The notes below the pieces were generated by a model. The model was not told where the DNA came from and did no database searches. It worked only from the letters and a program-made list of their open reading frames with translations. From Phycisphaerae bacterium (GTDB lineage: Bacteria; Chloroflexota; Anaerolineae; 4572-78; J111): 64,000 nt of DNA. Below are positions 43,544 to 52,779 of the stretch, piece by piece. The stretch is from positions 1 to 64,000 of the forward strand of contig JANQQF010000065.1 of NCBI GenBank assembly GCA_028285035.1. The letters run 5' to 3'. The position numbers and the translations under genes are program-made. How positions within the stretch are numbered: the first letter of the stretch is position 1; each line of letters starts with the position of its first letter.

Positions 43544-43993
43544 ATGAAATCTATTTCAAGCTTGGTAATCGTAATTGTTCTGGCTGCTTTATTGGCAGCT
43601 TGTGGTGGTGGTGGAGAGAGTAGTGATTCTGGTCCTGAAAGTATAACACTAGATGTTGTTATGAATGATATCTATTATGGTGATAGTCCTACAAATGCTG
43701 ATGATCCACCTACTTGGACGGTTTCGGCTGGGGCAGAAGTGACTGTAAACTTGCAAAACAATGGGGCCTTAGAACATAACTGGGCTATTGTTAAACCAGG
43801 GTCAGAAGTACCTATTCCTTTTATTGAGGCAGATCACGCGGATATTATTCAGTATGATACCGGCCTCAATGCAGCGGCAGAGACATCAACAGTGGTGATT
43901 TCTGATCCGTTACAACCCGGTGAATATCAAATTATTTGCACCGTGGCGGGTCATTATCCCGGTATGCAGGGTCGTCTTGTTGTAACAGAATAG
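43544..43993 (+). CDS. Auracyanin-like blue copper lipoprotein
   Basis: 149 residues from ATG 43544 (AAGGAG upstream). A lipoprotein signal ends at Cys20 (LLAAC), then a Gly/Ser linker and a cupredoxin domain with type 1 copper ligands His78 (EHNW), Cys132, His137 and Met141 in the C-x4-H-x3-M order. Auracyanins in Chloroflexus and Roseiflexus carry electrons from alternative complex III to the RC-bound cytochrome. A role as electron donor to PufC is therefore likely. Followed by a long hairpin at 44008-44067. Confidence 0.87.
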   Translation: MKSISSLVIVIVLAALLAACGGGGESSDSGPESITLDVVMNDIYYGDSPTNADDPPTWTVSAGAEVTVNLQNNGALEHNWAIVKPGSEVPIPFIEADHADIIQYDTGLNAAAETSTVVISDPLQPGEYQIICTVAGHYPGMQGRLVVTE

Positions 43994-44007
43994 TATCAAA
44001 ATCAAAG

Positions 44008-44067
44008 CCAAGGCTGATCATTCACTGATAAGCAATCGTTTCTACTTTGGTGAATGATCAACCTTGG
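44008..44067 (+). terminator. Long hairpin after the cupredoxin gene
   Basis: Arms CCAAGGCTGATCATTCAC (44008-44025) and GTGAATGATCAACCTTGG (44050-44067) pair over 18 bp with one mismatch, loop 24 nt. A T-run (ATTTTTG) follows only after about 12 nt, so it may act as terminator or as a 3' protective structure. Confidence 0.6.
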
Positions 44068-44219
44068 TCTCAGGCAAGATTTTTGTTCAACAGTGGTTAA
44101 AGCCATTAACCGATACTACCCTTAACGTCATATATGACTGACAATGTTGTCTAATTTGAGATAGCGTTGTTTCAAGTCAATCCAAGTTTTAATTGACTAG
44201 TCGCACTGAGGTGAACACT

Positions 44220-45527
44220 ATGAATATCATACTTATTGGTCTAAATCATAAAACTGCCCCAGTTGAAGTGAGAGAGCGTCTCAATTTTAGCCCAAATATG
44301 CTTCGTTCAGCTTTGACCCATTTTGATCATACTCACTCTCAAGCTCATCTTGATCATGTAAAAGAGGGGGTTATTCTCTCAACCTGTAATCGCACAGAAA
44401 TTTATGCATTAGTTAATGATCCTGAAATCGCTCAAAAAAGTATCGTTACTTTTTTGAGCCGAACTTGTAATGTTTCAGAGGAGATTTTTTCTCAATATCT
44501 GTATATTTATAAGAATGAGGCATCCGTTCGCCACTTGATGCGAGTTGCGGGGGGATTGGACTCCCTGGTAATCGGCGAGCCGCAAATTCTGGGGCAGATC
44601 ACTAATGCTTATGAAGCAGCACTGTCGCAGCAGGCTGCTGGGACTGTTTTGTCCGCTCTTTTTAGAGCCGCGATTCATGCTGGCAAGCGGTCTCGAACCG
44701 AAACTGCTATTAGTGTAAATCCAGCCTCAATTAGCTCTGTTGCAGCTAATCTTGCGACAAATTTGTTGGGCGATCTCTCTAAACGACACGTTTTGTTGAT
44801 TGGCGCAGGTGAGATGGGGGCCATTGCCGCTCGTTCGTTGCTAAATCGGGGCGTCTCAACACTTACGGTAGCCAATCGAACATACGAAAATGCTGTACAA
44901 CTAGCTCAGGCTTGGGATGGTAAAGCGATCAGCTTCCAAAATCTACCAGAAGCTCTAGCGAAGGTAGATATTATTATCACATCAACTGGTGCACCCCATA
45001 CGATTCTTGATCAAGCCCTGCTTCAGCCAGTCATGAATGACCGCTCTGATCGCCCCTTATTTATCATTGATATTGCTGTTCCCCGTGATGTTGATCCAAA
45101 TGTGTCACAAATTCCCAATATTCATCTCCATGATATTGATGATTTACAAAGTCAGGTCGATGATAATGTTCGGGAGCGTAAGTCTGAGATACCTCAAGTC
45201 GAGGCTATTATCGACGAGGAAGTGGATCAATATCTAGAGTGGCTTGCTTCACTTGATGTTGTGGGAACGATTGTCGACTTCCGAAAGCAGGTTACCAACT
45301 TCCGTGAGTGTGAACTCCAACGTCTGTTTAATCGTCTCGATGTGGATGAGCGTCAGCAAGAACTGATCGCTACGATGAGTCATAGACTGATAAACAAAAT
45401 CCTGCACGAACCTACCTTACGGCTCAAAAAAGAGGCAGCCAATGGAAATGGTGTAGCTTATATCGCCGCGCTCCGGCATCTGTTTGCCTTGGAGGAGGCC
45501 CCAAGACCAGTCCAAACTGCAAAATAA
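44220..45527 (+). CDS. hemA: Glutamyl-tRNA reductase
   Basis: 435 residues from ATG 44220, supported by GAGGTG 7 nt before it; the upstream in-frame start at 44193 lacks one. It opens NIILIGLNHKTAPVEVRE, with the catalytic Cys in STCNRTEIYA, the GGLDSLVIGEPQILGQ motif, and a Rossmann segment LLIGAGEMGAIAARSL. It reduces Glu-tRNA to glutamate-1-semialdehyde, the first committed step of C5-pathway tetrapyrrole synthesis. It is next to photosynthesis genes but no other hem genes are nearby. Confidence 0.95.
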   Translation: MNIILIGLNHKTAPVEVRERLNFSPNMLRSALTHFDHTHSQAHLDHVKEGVILSTCNRTEIYALVNDPEIAQKSIVTFLSRTCNVSEEIFSQYLYIYKNEASVRHLMRVAGGLDSLVIGEPQILGQITNAYEAALSQQAAGTVLSALFRAAIHAGKRSRTETAISVNPASISSVAANLATNLLGDLSKRHVLLIGAGEMGAIAARSLLNRGVSTLTVANRTYENAVQLAQAWDGKAISFQNLPEALAKVDIIITSTGAPHTILDQALLQPVMNDRSDRPLFIIDIAVPRDVDPNVSQIPNIHLHDIDDLQSQVDDNVRERKSEIPQVEAIIDEEVDQYLEWLASLDVVGTIVDFRKQVTNFRECELQRLFNRLDVDERQQELIATMSHRLINKILHEPTLRLKKEAANGNGVAYIAALRHLFALEEAPRPVQTAK

Positions 45528-46145
45528 TCACAGATTTTGACGAGTCTGGTGGTAAAATGTGATCAACATTGTCAGAGCAAATAGTCACATCCAGTCTCGT
45601 CCTGTGAAAAATTGCTGGCTACTCCAATATTTTTAGCTAGCCTAATATTAGACATTGAAATCAAAGTTAGTTGTTATTGTTATATAAATCCTCCTATTCA
45701 ACATCCCTATGATCAACCTACCATTGAAAAATAAAATCAGCTAGGATGTCGTGCCGTAAATAAAGCAACAGTTATTAAGGGCGAGATACTTAAACAGTTG
45801 GTCGTTGAAACATTGCTGTATAAATATCTGCGTCCAACTGTGCGAGACATTTTTCCCTACCAAACATCCGGGATAACTATTGTTTGCCCTGAGTTATATT
45901 TTGGGTGTTAGGCAATTCCAAGAAAATAAATCCCAATTGATCAGGTCAAGAGCAGACAAGCATTAAAAGCCTAGATCGACTCGGGAATTGCTTAAGCTTT
46001 GATGAGGATTTATAAATATAATCTGAAAATTCACTCTAACCCTATCTAACTTGCCCAAATTCGACTTCTCCAGTATACACCGTCTGTTGTATATATTGCT
46101 GCCACTTCTCTTTTTTATTTACAGATCAATGACCAAGGTGACTGA
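45528..46145. other. 618-nt intergenic region without a gene
   Basis: No credible ORF, RNA gene or mobile element seen. One inverted repeat just after hemA pairs GACGAGTCTGG (45539-45549) with CCAGTCTCGTC (45591-45601), 10 of 11 bases, around a 41-nt loop. A transcript end or a decayed gene could lie here. Confidence 0.45.
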
Positions 46146-47558
46146 ATGACAACCCAAAGTGCGGAGACTGAATTGGTTGAAGACAAGCTCGATTTCAAAC
46201 GACTTCTCCCAATTATCTTTATTGTTTTTGTTGACTCGATGGGTTTGACAATGATTTTCCCCCTTTTGCCTTATTATGTCCTCTCTTTTGATGCTGGCCC
46301 GGCCGTGATTGGTTTATTAAGTGCCTCCTATCCTTTGATGCAATTTTTTGGAGGGCCACTTTTAAGTGCTCTATCTGATCGATATGGTCGTCGTCCGGTG
46401 TTAGCGTTCGCTCAAGCTGGGACATTTTTGAGCCTACTTTTGCTGGGTGCGGCGAATGCCTTGTGGATTATTTTTTTAGCCCGTATTCTAGACGGCCTGA
46501 CGGGCGCAAACCTAGCAACAGTACAGGCAGCCGTCGCTGATGTAACAACACCCAAAAATCGTAATCAGGGGTTGGGATTGGTTGGGGCTGCTTTTGGGCT
46601 GGGATTTGTTTTTGGCCCAGCCCTCAGCGGTCTGGCTTTGATATTATCAGGTGCTGAGTACAGTGCACCAGCTATTATGGCGGCAGCCTTTGCTTTTGTA
46701 TCCGTACTTTTGACCACTTTCTTTTTTGAGGAAACTCTCCCCCCACACAAACGAGGTGAATTTAGTGGTGAGCGGGTAAATTGGGCCGCAGATCGTTTGT
46801 TAAAGGGATTACGAAACCCAACCCTCAATATCCTTTTTATACTCCTTTTCTTGTATCAGCTGGTCTTTGCCGCATTTCGAATTATGTTTGCTCCATTTAC
46901 TCTTAATCGCTTGGGCTTAAACAGTGTGGGCAACACCATTTTTTTTGTGGTGATTGGGGTTTTGGTCGTGATTATGCAAGGTGGGTTAATTGGACCGTTG
47001 ACCAAGAGGGTAGGTGAGCGAGGTTTAGTCTTGAGTGGCTTGGTTGCCCTAGCTGTGGGACTACTTTTGATGAGTCAAACACCCCAGCAGGTTGTCCCCT
47101 GGTATACTCGTGACGCAATTATTGCGGAGTTAAGTCAACAAAATGAGAGCGCCTCTAGTGAGACGACAACAAGTTTATCCGATGAAGCAACGCTCTCTCA
47201 AATTAAACTATTACCCCCGATGGGAAATGCTGGATATTGGGGGATTACCATTCAAATGATTGCCGTGGTTCCCATCGTTTTTGGAGCTAGTATGCTTCAG
47301 CCCAGTCTCAATAGCCTGATTACTCAAAGCTCAGCAGAGACTGATGTTGGGGCCACGCTAGGGGTTAGCTCTGCCTTTTTAAGTCTGGCTACTATTATCG
47401 GCCCTTTTTGGGGTGGGATTGTTTTTGAACTTATCGGCCCCGCTGCCCCGTTTTGGATTGGCGGGATTGTGTCAGCCTTGGTTGTCCCGTTAGCAGCTCG
47501 ACGGATTACGGCAAGAGATCCAGACGACAGCTTCAGCCACCAATCGACCCCTGGCTAA
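46146..47558 (+). CDS. MFS efflux transporter (TetA/DHA1-like)
   Basis: 470 residues, about 12 membrane helices. The N-terminal VDSMGLTMIFPLLPYYVLSF and the loop 2-3 motif A GGPLLSALSDRYGRRPVL are typical of the DHA1 drug:H+ antiporter branch, as is LDGLTGANLATVQAAVADVT. A Ser/Thr-rich hydrophilic insertion (about 325-350) separates the halves. The substrate is unknown. Unlike the three BCD transporters, it lacks pigment-family motifs. It converges with the next gene, overlapping 26 nt at the 3' ends. Confidence 0.85.
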   Translation: MTTQSAETELVEDKLDFKRLLPIIFIVFVDSMGLTMIFPLLPYYVLSFDAGPAVIGLLSASYPLMQFFGGPLLSALSDRYGRRPVLAFAQAGTFLSLLLLGAANALWIIFLARILDGLTGANLATVQAAVADVTTPKNRNQGLGLVGAAFGLGFVFGPALSGLALILSGAEYSAPAIMAAAFAFVSVLLTTFFFEETLPPHKRGEFSGERVNWAADRLLKGLRNPTLNILFILLFLYQLVFAAFRIMFAPFTLNRLGLNSVGNTIFFVVIGVLVVIMQGGLIGPLTKRVGERGLVLSGLVALAVGLLLMSQTPQQVVPWYTRDAIIAELSQQNESASSETTTSLSDEATLSQIKLLPPMGNAGYWGITIQMIAVVPIVFGASMLQPSLNSLITQSSAETDVGATLGVSSAFLSLATIIGPFWGGIVFELIGPAAPFWIGGIVSALVVPLAARRITARDPDDSFSHQSTPG

Positions 47559-48162
47559 ATGATCGGCCTGTAAATCGTTGCCAGGTGGCTCGCACAAACA
47601 TATAAACGTGGATACATGTCGGGATCATGGCCGAGATGCCCATAATCAAGCCAAAGTAGATATTTCGTAAATTATCCGTGGGATTAGCCACCGCGTCGGT
47701 CAACATCTGTTCATATCGGTCGGTGCGTGCCCCCAAATCCTGTGGGATCTCTTGGAAGAATGTCACTTCCCACCAATTGACCAGCCAACCTGAAATTGAA
47801 AAGACGTAGACCACCCAAAATGTGGCTAGAATCGCAATAATCAGATCGACCGAAAGGTGAGCGATGTACTCCCAGCTCTTGGTGCTGCGCAAGGCACGGC
47901 GAATAATGTAGATGGTGACGAAAAAGGAGAGGCTATCGAACATCGCGCCGAGAATGCCAACGGGGAATTGGACCCGAAAGTAGTGGGCGTTGAGCAGAAA
48001 CGGGAAGGCGGTGACCATCGCCCACCAGTAGAACAGAATGTTTACAATGACAAAGAAGATGAACAAGAGCGGGAAAAAGATGTAGATTGGCCCCCGATGC
48101 GTTTCATAAAAATCGAGCAACCGACCCAGTGAGACTTTCCAAATATCGATAATTCCATCCAT
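47533..48162 (-). CDS. Uncharacterised integral membrane protein
   Basis: 209 residues from ATG 48162, which has GGAAGG upstream. Four to five predicted membrane helices: IYIFFPLLFIFFVIVNILF, a second near residue 60-80, ISGWLVNWW near 125, and a C-terminal GLIMGISAMIPTCIHVYMF helix. Not recognised. Its 3' end overlaps that of the MFS gene on the other strand by 26 nt. Confidence 0.7.
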   Translation of the reverse strand: MDGIIDIWKVSLGRLLDFYETHRGPIYIFFPLLFIFFVIVNILFYWWAMVTAFPFLLNAHYFRVQFPVGILGAMFDSLSFFVTIYIIRRALRSTKSWEYIAHLSVDLIIAILATFWVVYVFSISGWLVNWWEVTFFQEIPQDLGARTDRYEQMLTDAVANPTDNLRNIYFGLIMGISAMIPTCIHVYMFVRATWQRFTGRSFSQGSIGG

Positions 48163-48483
48163 TGTGTAACCTTCCGCGATTTTTCTAATTTTGTGATTTT
48201 GAATAATTCGCAAAGAGTAATTGAGAATACGGCATCAATAGTTTGCCTAAATAAACCGAAAATTGAGCAGTTTAGCGAATTATTAATAAGTAAACCGATC
48301 TGTAACTATGTTCAGGTATAGCCTCTGTAACTTTAGAGTTCCATTTTTTCAAAATTTCTCTCGGTTTACTTCAAATTCCACCGTTCGACCATACATAGCC
48401 AAGATTAATGGGAGATAAGAAATTACTGACCGAAGTTTGACTGTAGAAATTTTTGGATTCGTTGTAACTCCCGATCTTCTCCC
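48163..48483. other. Intergenic region of about 320 nt
   Basis: No ORF or RNA gene seen. AGTAAACCGA (48289-48298) and TCGGTTTACT (48361-48370) form a perfect 10-bp inverted repeat 62 nt apart, and a third ATAAACCGA copy lies near 48251. These could be regulator half-sites, but nothing else supports it. Confidence 0.4.
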
Positions 48484-49302
48484 TCACTCAATCGACTCTA
48501 AATAGGCATCAATCAACTGTCGGGCAATGCTGATTCTTGGTGGAATTTTGGGCATTGTAGCTGCGGTGAACCAAGCGGCATCCTCAATTTCCTCCTCTTG
48601 GGGCACAATCTCGCCACTTTCATACTCGGCCATATAGCCGAGCATTAACGAGTTGGGGAAGGGCCAAGACTGGCTACCAAAGTAGCGGATGTTTTTGACG
48701 GTAATGCCCACCTCCTCGCGAACCTCACGGTGGATGGTCTCCTCCACTGACTCGCCCGGTTCCACAAAGCCAGCCAACACGCTGTACATCTCCGGTGGGA
48801 AGCGTGGGGCACGGGCGAGCAACACTTCATCGCCCCGACGTACCAACACAATCATCGAAGGAGATAAACGAGGGTAATTGGTCAAGCCGCACTCTGGGCA
48901 TTTTTTCCCCCGCTCTGCCTTTTGTGTAACTGTCTTTGCCCCGCATCGTCCACAAAATTGGTGGGTTCGATCCCAATCGATAATCTGCACAGCTCGCCCG
49001 CCAATGCTGAAAACGGCCTCTGGTACTTCCCCGTACACGAAGCGTAAGCCTTTGAATTCCGTTCCTGCTGGTGCCTCTGTCTTGGCATCAACCTCAACGG
49101 CAAAACAGGCCTGCCCCTTGAGCGTGCCCAAATAGTGCTGTCGCAAGAATGATAAACCGATTTCGGCTGGATCAATCGCTTGGGGAACGCCTGCCTCTAA
49201 ATTTGGATCACACAACAAATCGTTTCCGCGATAGATAAACCACAAGGCTGGCTCGGTCAGTTTCTCAGGCGGTACGACCCCCGCAATAAATTCCTCAGTC
49301 AT
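48484..49302 (-). CDS. nudC: NAD+ diphosphatase / RNA decapping hydrolase NudC
   Basis: 272 residues. A zinc ribbon (CGRCGAKT ... CPECG, about residues 118-139) precedes the Nudix domain with the GFVEPGESVEETIHREVREE box and downstream SQSWPFPNSLMLGY, the latter being the SQPWPFPxS motif diagnostic for NADH pyrophosphatases. It hydrolyses NAD(H) and removes NAD caps from RNA. Isolated metabolic gene. Confidence 0.93.
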   Translation of the reverse strand: MTEEFIAGVVPPEKLTEPALWFIYRGNDLLCDPNLEAGVPQAIDPAEIGLSFLRQHYLGTLKGQACFAVEVDAKTEAPAGTEFKGLRFVYGEVPEAVFSIGGRAVQIIDWDRTHQFCGRCGAKTVTQKAERGKKCPECGLTNYPRLSPSMIVLVRRGDEVLLARAPRFPPEMYSVLAGFVEPGESVEETIHREVREEVGITVKNIRYFGSQSWPFPNSLMLGYMAEYESGEIVPQEEEIEDAAWFTAATMPKIPPRISIARQLIDAYLESIE

Positions 49303-49359
49303 CTAAAATTGCTCCCAATAAAAAGTGATTAGTGGTTGGTGGCTAGTGATGATTGTGTT

Positions 49360-49455
49360 TATTTCAAATTACAAGGGACAGCCAACCCTATGAACTCTAT
49401 AAACCTTATAAACTCCATAAACACTATTAACCCTACAAACCCCGTGCGAACTCTA
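49360..49455. repeat. Low-complexity short tandem repeats
   Basis: A spacer with degenerate repeats of an AACYCTATAAAC-type unit (for example around 49391, 49403 and 49415). An apparent ORF through it (Asn/Ile-rich) is probably a by-product of the repeats. Confidence 0.5.
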
Positions 49456-50805
49456 CTAACGCATCCCCCGTTCAACAAATTGACCCCATCCGGCTGGGCC
49501 AACAAATTGCCCGTTTTCCACCAAGCGCTGGCCCCGGCTGAGCGTGGTGATTGGAAAGCCAGTCACGCTCATGCTCTCATACGTACAAAAGTCGATGGCC
49601 GAGTGCAGGGTATCGGCGGAGAAGGTGATGGTATGGTTGGGGTCAAAGAGGACAATGTCGGCGTCGTAGCCGGGAACAAGTTTGCCTTTACGAGGTAGGC
49701 CAAATACCTTGGCGGGTCTCGTACAGCACACCTCTACCCAGCGATTGAGACTGATCCGCCCTGTTTTTACGCCAAATTCGTACATCAACGCCAGCCGCGT
49801 TTCGATGCTGGCTGTCCCTGCGGGATGATGATCGGTTTGGGCGGGCCGAGGATTATGATCCGTAGAGACGATGTCTAGACGGCCATCGGCCAGCCCTTGC
49901 CAAAGTTCATTCTGATGGGTAATGTCACGTAACGGTGGTCGCACCATCAATGATTGAGCGTGGAAATCATCTCGCTCGTAAACCTCATCAGTCAGAATGG
50001 CATATTGCACGCAAACCTCACCAAACACTGTTTGCCCACGGGCTTTTGCCAGCCCAATCTCACGCACACCCTCAGCGCAAGAGATGTGATAAATCAGGGT
50101 GCGTGCCCCGGCCACATTCGCCAAAGCCAACGCCCGATGAATGGCCTCTCCCTCGGTTGCGGCAGGGCAGGTGTTCACATAGCCACGTGACCCCGTAATG
50201 CCCGCTGCGGTTCGTCGGGCTTGTAACAACTCAATAATCTCGTGATTTTCAGCGTGGACGATAGCCAGACCATCGTAGGTAGCCACCTGCTCCATCGCCT
50301 GAAGCAAGGCTGGGTCCGTCAGGCGATAGCCTTCGTAAGCCATAAAGAATTTGAAGGATGGGACGCCTCGTTTGAAAACATCCGCCATCTCGGCCAATCG
50401 AGCCGGATCAGGATCGCGTAGATTCATGTGCAGAGCATAATCAATGACGGTTTGTCCGTTTGCCGTATCTTGGCGCTGATCCAACGCTTCAATCAATGAT
50501 TGCCCCAAATCAGGTTGAGCAAAATCGATTAAGGTGGTGGTGCCCCCAAAGGCCGCAGCACGGCTGGCCGTAGCAAAGGAGTCGGCGGTGGGGATGTACG
50601 GCGCGAAGGTGGCGGGGTCGGTTAAGTGAACGTGTCCGTCAATGGCTCCAGGTAGCACGTACAAGCCCGTCGCATCGACTTCACGTTCTCCCGATAAATT
50701 GTGCCCAATCGCCGCAATCTGTTCGCCACGAATTGCTATATCGGCGTTGAAGGTGTCGTTGGCTGTGATTAATTGACCATTTTTGATGACAAGATCATAG
50801 GACAT
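49456..50805 (-). CDS. Dihydropyrimidinase / D-hydantoinase family amidohydrolase
   Basis: 449 residues from ATG 50805 (AAGGAG upstream). Metal-site motifs of the cyclic amidohydrolases are present: DGHVHL near 59-64, the carbamylated-Lys segment SFKFFMAYEG near 148-157, HAEN near 181, YHISC near 240 and STDHNP near 313-318. Dihydropyrimidinase and hydantoinase are the closest types; allantoinase or an unknown cyclic amide hydrolase cannot be excluded. Confidence 0.88.
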   Translation of the reverse strand: MSYDLVIKNGQLITANDTFNADIAIRGEQIAAIGHNLSGEREVDATGLYVLPGAIDGHVHLTDPATFAPYIPTADSFATASRAAAFGGTTTLIDFAQPDLGQSLIEALDQRQDTANGQTVIDYALHMNLRDPDPARLAEMADVFKRGVPSFKFFMAYEGYRLTDPALLQAMEQVATYDGLAIVHAENHEIIELLQARRTAAGITGSRGYVNTCPAATEGEAIHRALALANVAGARTLIYHISCAEGVREIGLAKARGQTVFGEVCVQYAILTDEVYERDDFHAQSLMVRPPLRDITHQNELWQGLADGRLDIVSTDHNPRPAQTDHHPAGTASIETRLALMYEFGVKTGRISLNRWVEVCCTRPAKVFGLPRKGKLVPGYDADIVLFDPNHTITFSADTLHSAIDFCTYESMSVTGFPITTLSRGQRLVENGQFVGPAGWGQFVERGMR

Positions 50806-50836
50806 CAACAGTCTCCTTGAAAGATGTATATTGATT

Positions 50837-50894
50837 TGTAGCCGAGATTGCCAATCGCGCCAGGTAATTAATGAGATTGGAAATCTCGGCTACA
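50837..50894. repeat. 20-bp inverted repeat element
   Basis: Arms 50837-50856 (TGTAGCCGAGATTGCCAATC) and 50875-50894 pair at 19 of 20 positions with an 18-nt loop. It resembles a short dispersed palindromic element rather than a terminator, as no T-run follows. It lies in the 189-nt gap between the lipoprotein and dihydropyrimidinase genes. Confidence 0.6.
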
Positions 50895-50994
50895 GAAATG
50901 TAAGTATGCAAGCGAATTATGGCACAGGCTTCTAGACTGTTGACCTACAGGCAGGATGCCTAAGGTCCATTGAACTGGTCAAGAAAAGTATAAA

Positions 50995-51549
50995 TTATCC
51001 CTCAGGTGGGGTGATCTCTGGTATTGTCACGACAATTCGCTCATCCACCACGGGGGGCAGGCACGTGCCGTCACTGCTACAAGCCATATAGGTCACGGAA
51101 AGTTCGACCTTGGTTGAAGTCGTTTGCTCGGCAAGGTTGATAGAGCGAAATAGTGTCACCGGGCCATCGGGATAAATGGGGAAGGCTTGGTCAAAGCCGG
51201 GAATGTCGTAGAGGGTTGAGTCGACATTAGCTTGAAGGGGACCGACAGGCTGGATGGCCTCGGAGAGAATTTCCAAGCGGGTGGGACGGCCTGCCCCTTC
51301 AAAGCCTTTGGGAGGCAGGTCTTTATCGTAAACGTGAAAATTGGGGCGGGTTGGAGTGTAGGTCGCGAGTAAATGGGGGCGTTCGGTTTCATCAAAGGCG
51401 ATGGCAATGGTGACATCGACCGAATTTTTGTTAAATTGGCCCAATTCCTGGACATTTTCCCACTCAGCCTTGGGTTCAGTCGCGTTACAAGCGAGGAAAA
51501 CTATCGCCAAAATGAAGGCCAGCAGAATTAGGCCAAATCTTTTTATCAT
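50995..51549 (-). CDS. Lipoprotein with DsbD-alpha-like domain
   Basis: 184 residues. A type II signal ends at the Cys in VFLACNATE. The C-terminal VTYMACSSDGTCLPPVV segment has the two-Cys ...C-x5-C-x-P-P pattern of the N-terminal (alpha) domain of thiol:disulfide interchange protein DsbD. The DsbD membrane part is absent. Its ATG overlaps the stop of the HDAC-family gene by 4 nt (ATGA), so the two are translated together. A redox role is likely but the partner is unknown. Confidence 0.72.
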   Translation of the reverse strand: MIKRFGLILLAFILAIVFLACNATEPKAEWENVQELGQFNKNSVDVTIAIAFDETERPHLLATYTPTRPNFHVYDKDLPPKGFEGAGRPTRLEILSEAIQPVGPLQANVDSTLYDIPGFDQAFPIYPDGPVTLFRSINLAEQTTSTKVELSVTYMACSSDGTCLPPVVDERIVVTIPEITPPEG

Positions 51550-52547
51550 TGTGCTAATATCTCCACGTGACTGACAGCGGCTGAAATGGTCACGGATAGT
51601 GTGTAACCGCCCCCGTGTGTTGAAATGACTGGGCTATCACATTGTTCAGCCCGATCTAGAACCAGACGGGTTAACGTTTGAAAATCGTCATTGGACCAGT
51701 TTGTGATATTGGCTCCGCCGTCATCTTGATGGGAGTCATATCCGGAAAAAATGATGACAAGATCTGGCTCCCAGGGGAGATTATAAAGGGCTTCCTCAAA
51801 GACAACAAGACTGTTGTCCGCCCGATAAAAGTTACCCGAGACGTCTATCCCAGCCATAAATTCATCATCATAAAGGCTATGTACCAGCGGAATATTGCAA
51901 TGCCCCACTGTGTCTCCCATTGTGGTCGTTCCCAATTTTAGCCCAACCATTTTGGACATATACAGATCAAGCATACTGTGGATACTAATGCAGTAAACGC
52001 TGTCGTCATTGGCAAAGATAGTCTGAGTGCCGTCCCCGTGATGAATATCCCAATCGACGATCGCGATCTTCTCAAATCCTTGGCTTTGTGCATAACGCAC
52101 CATCGCTGCCGTTGGGTTAAGCAAACAGTATCCGTGTCCAGAGTCTGGATAGGCGTGGTGCCCCCCCAGACTAAAGGTGTAAACGCGGTCGAATGTGCCT
52201 TGCTTGATTGTATCAACCGCACTCATCAAGCCACCCAGGCCGTACAAATAACCGGGCAGGGCAAATTCATAGCCGTGACACTCAATGCTCAATTTGGGGA
52301 GGTCCTCAGGGAGCTTCTCTGCCGCCATCAATCGTATTTTGTCTAAATACTCAGCCGTGTGTACGGTTTCAAATAGATCGAAGTCAGCCTTGTTGACCGG
52401 CAGTTGGGGGTATTCAGCGAGTGCTTCTGTGAGGCCTCTCTGTACTTTAGTAAAGTAGGGAACGGAGTGTCCCATAAAGCCGATTTGGTCGGCTGGTTTA
52501 GAAAGTAGGCACGTTTCAGGGTGGAGATAGGTGGCGAAGTTTGTCAT
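51546..52547 (-). CDS. Histone deacetylase-family amidohydrolase
   Basis: 333 residues from ATG 52547 (AAAGGA upstream); longer in-frame starts read through spacer. Class I/II deacetylase landmarks: SLGGHHAYPDSGHGYCLLN (tandem His and G-x-C) and DWDIHHGDGTQ with Zn-binding Asp/His, then FSGYDSHQDD with the third ligand. Bacterial members deacetylate polyamines, acetoin-pathway proteins or small amides; which applies here is not shown. Confidence 0.88.
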   Translation of the reverse strand: MTNFATYLHPETCLLSKPADQIGFMGHSVPYFTKVQRGLTEALAEYPQLPVNKADFDLFETVHTAEYLDKIRLMAAEKLPEDLPKLSIECHGYEFALPGYLYGLGGLMSAVDTIKQGTFDRVYTFSLGGHHAYPDSGHGYCLLNPTAAMVRYAQSQGFEKIAIVDWDIHHGDGTQTIFANDDSVYCISIHSMLDLYMSKMVGLKLGTTTMGDTVGHCNIPLVHSLYDDEFMAGIDVSGNFYRADNSLVVFEEALYNLPWEPDLVIIFSGYDSHQDDGGANITNWSNDDFQTLTRLVLDRAEQCDSPVISTHGGGYTLSVTISAAVSHVEILAQ

Positions 52548-52779
52548 AAGGGTTCCTTTCAGGTCGAGTTTAGCGTAATCGTGATGATCTAATGGTAAGG
52601 TCGATAACAAGTCCTGTAGATATTGTAATGAGATTTTTGCTGAGGCCAAGTTGGGGGAAGAGATTGGAAGGTTGGTTAGGGAAGTGCAATCTTCTAACCT
52701 TCCAGCCTGCCAATTTTAGTTCGACAGGACTGCTACCTTGTCCTATAATCAGCGCCAAACTCATTAAAGGACTCCTACT

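Noticed and set aside
45528..46145. Possible decayed gene or RNA in the hemA-MFS gap
   Set aside because: All frames are interrupted and no recognisable motif or tRNA fold was seen.
49336..49698. Asn/Ile-rich plus-strand ORF
   Set aside because: It is created by short tandem repeats in a spacer and runs into the antisense of the dihydropyrimidinase gene; no family pattern.
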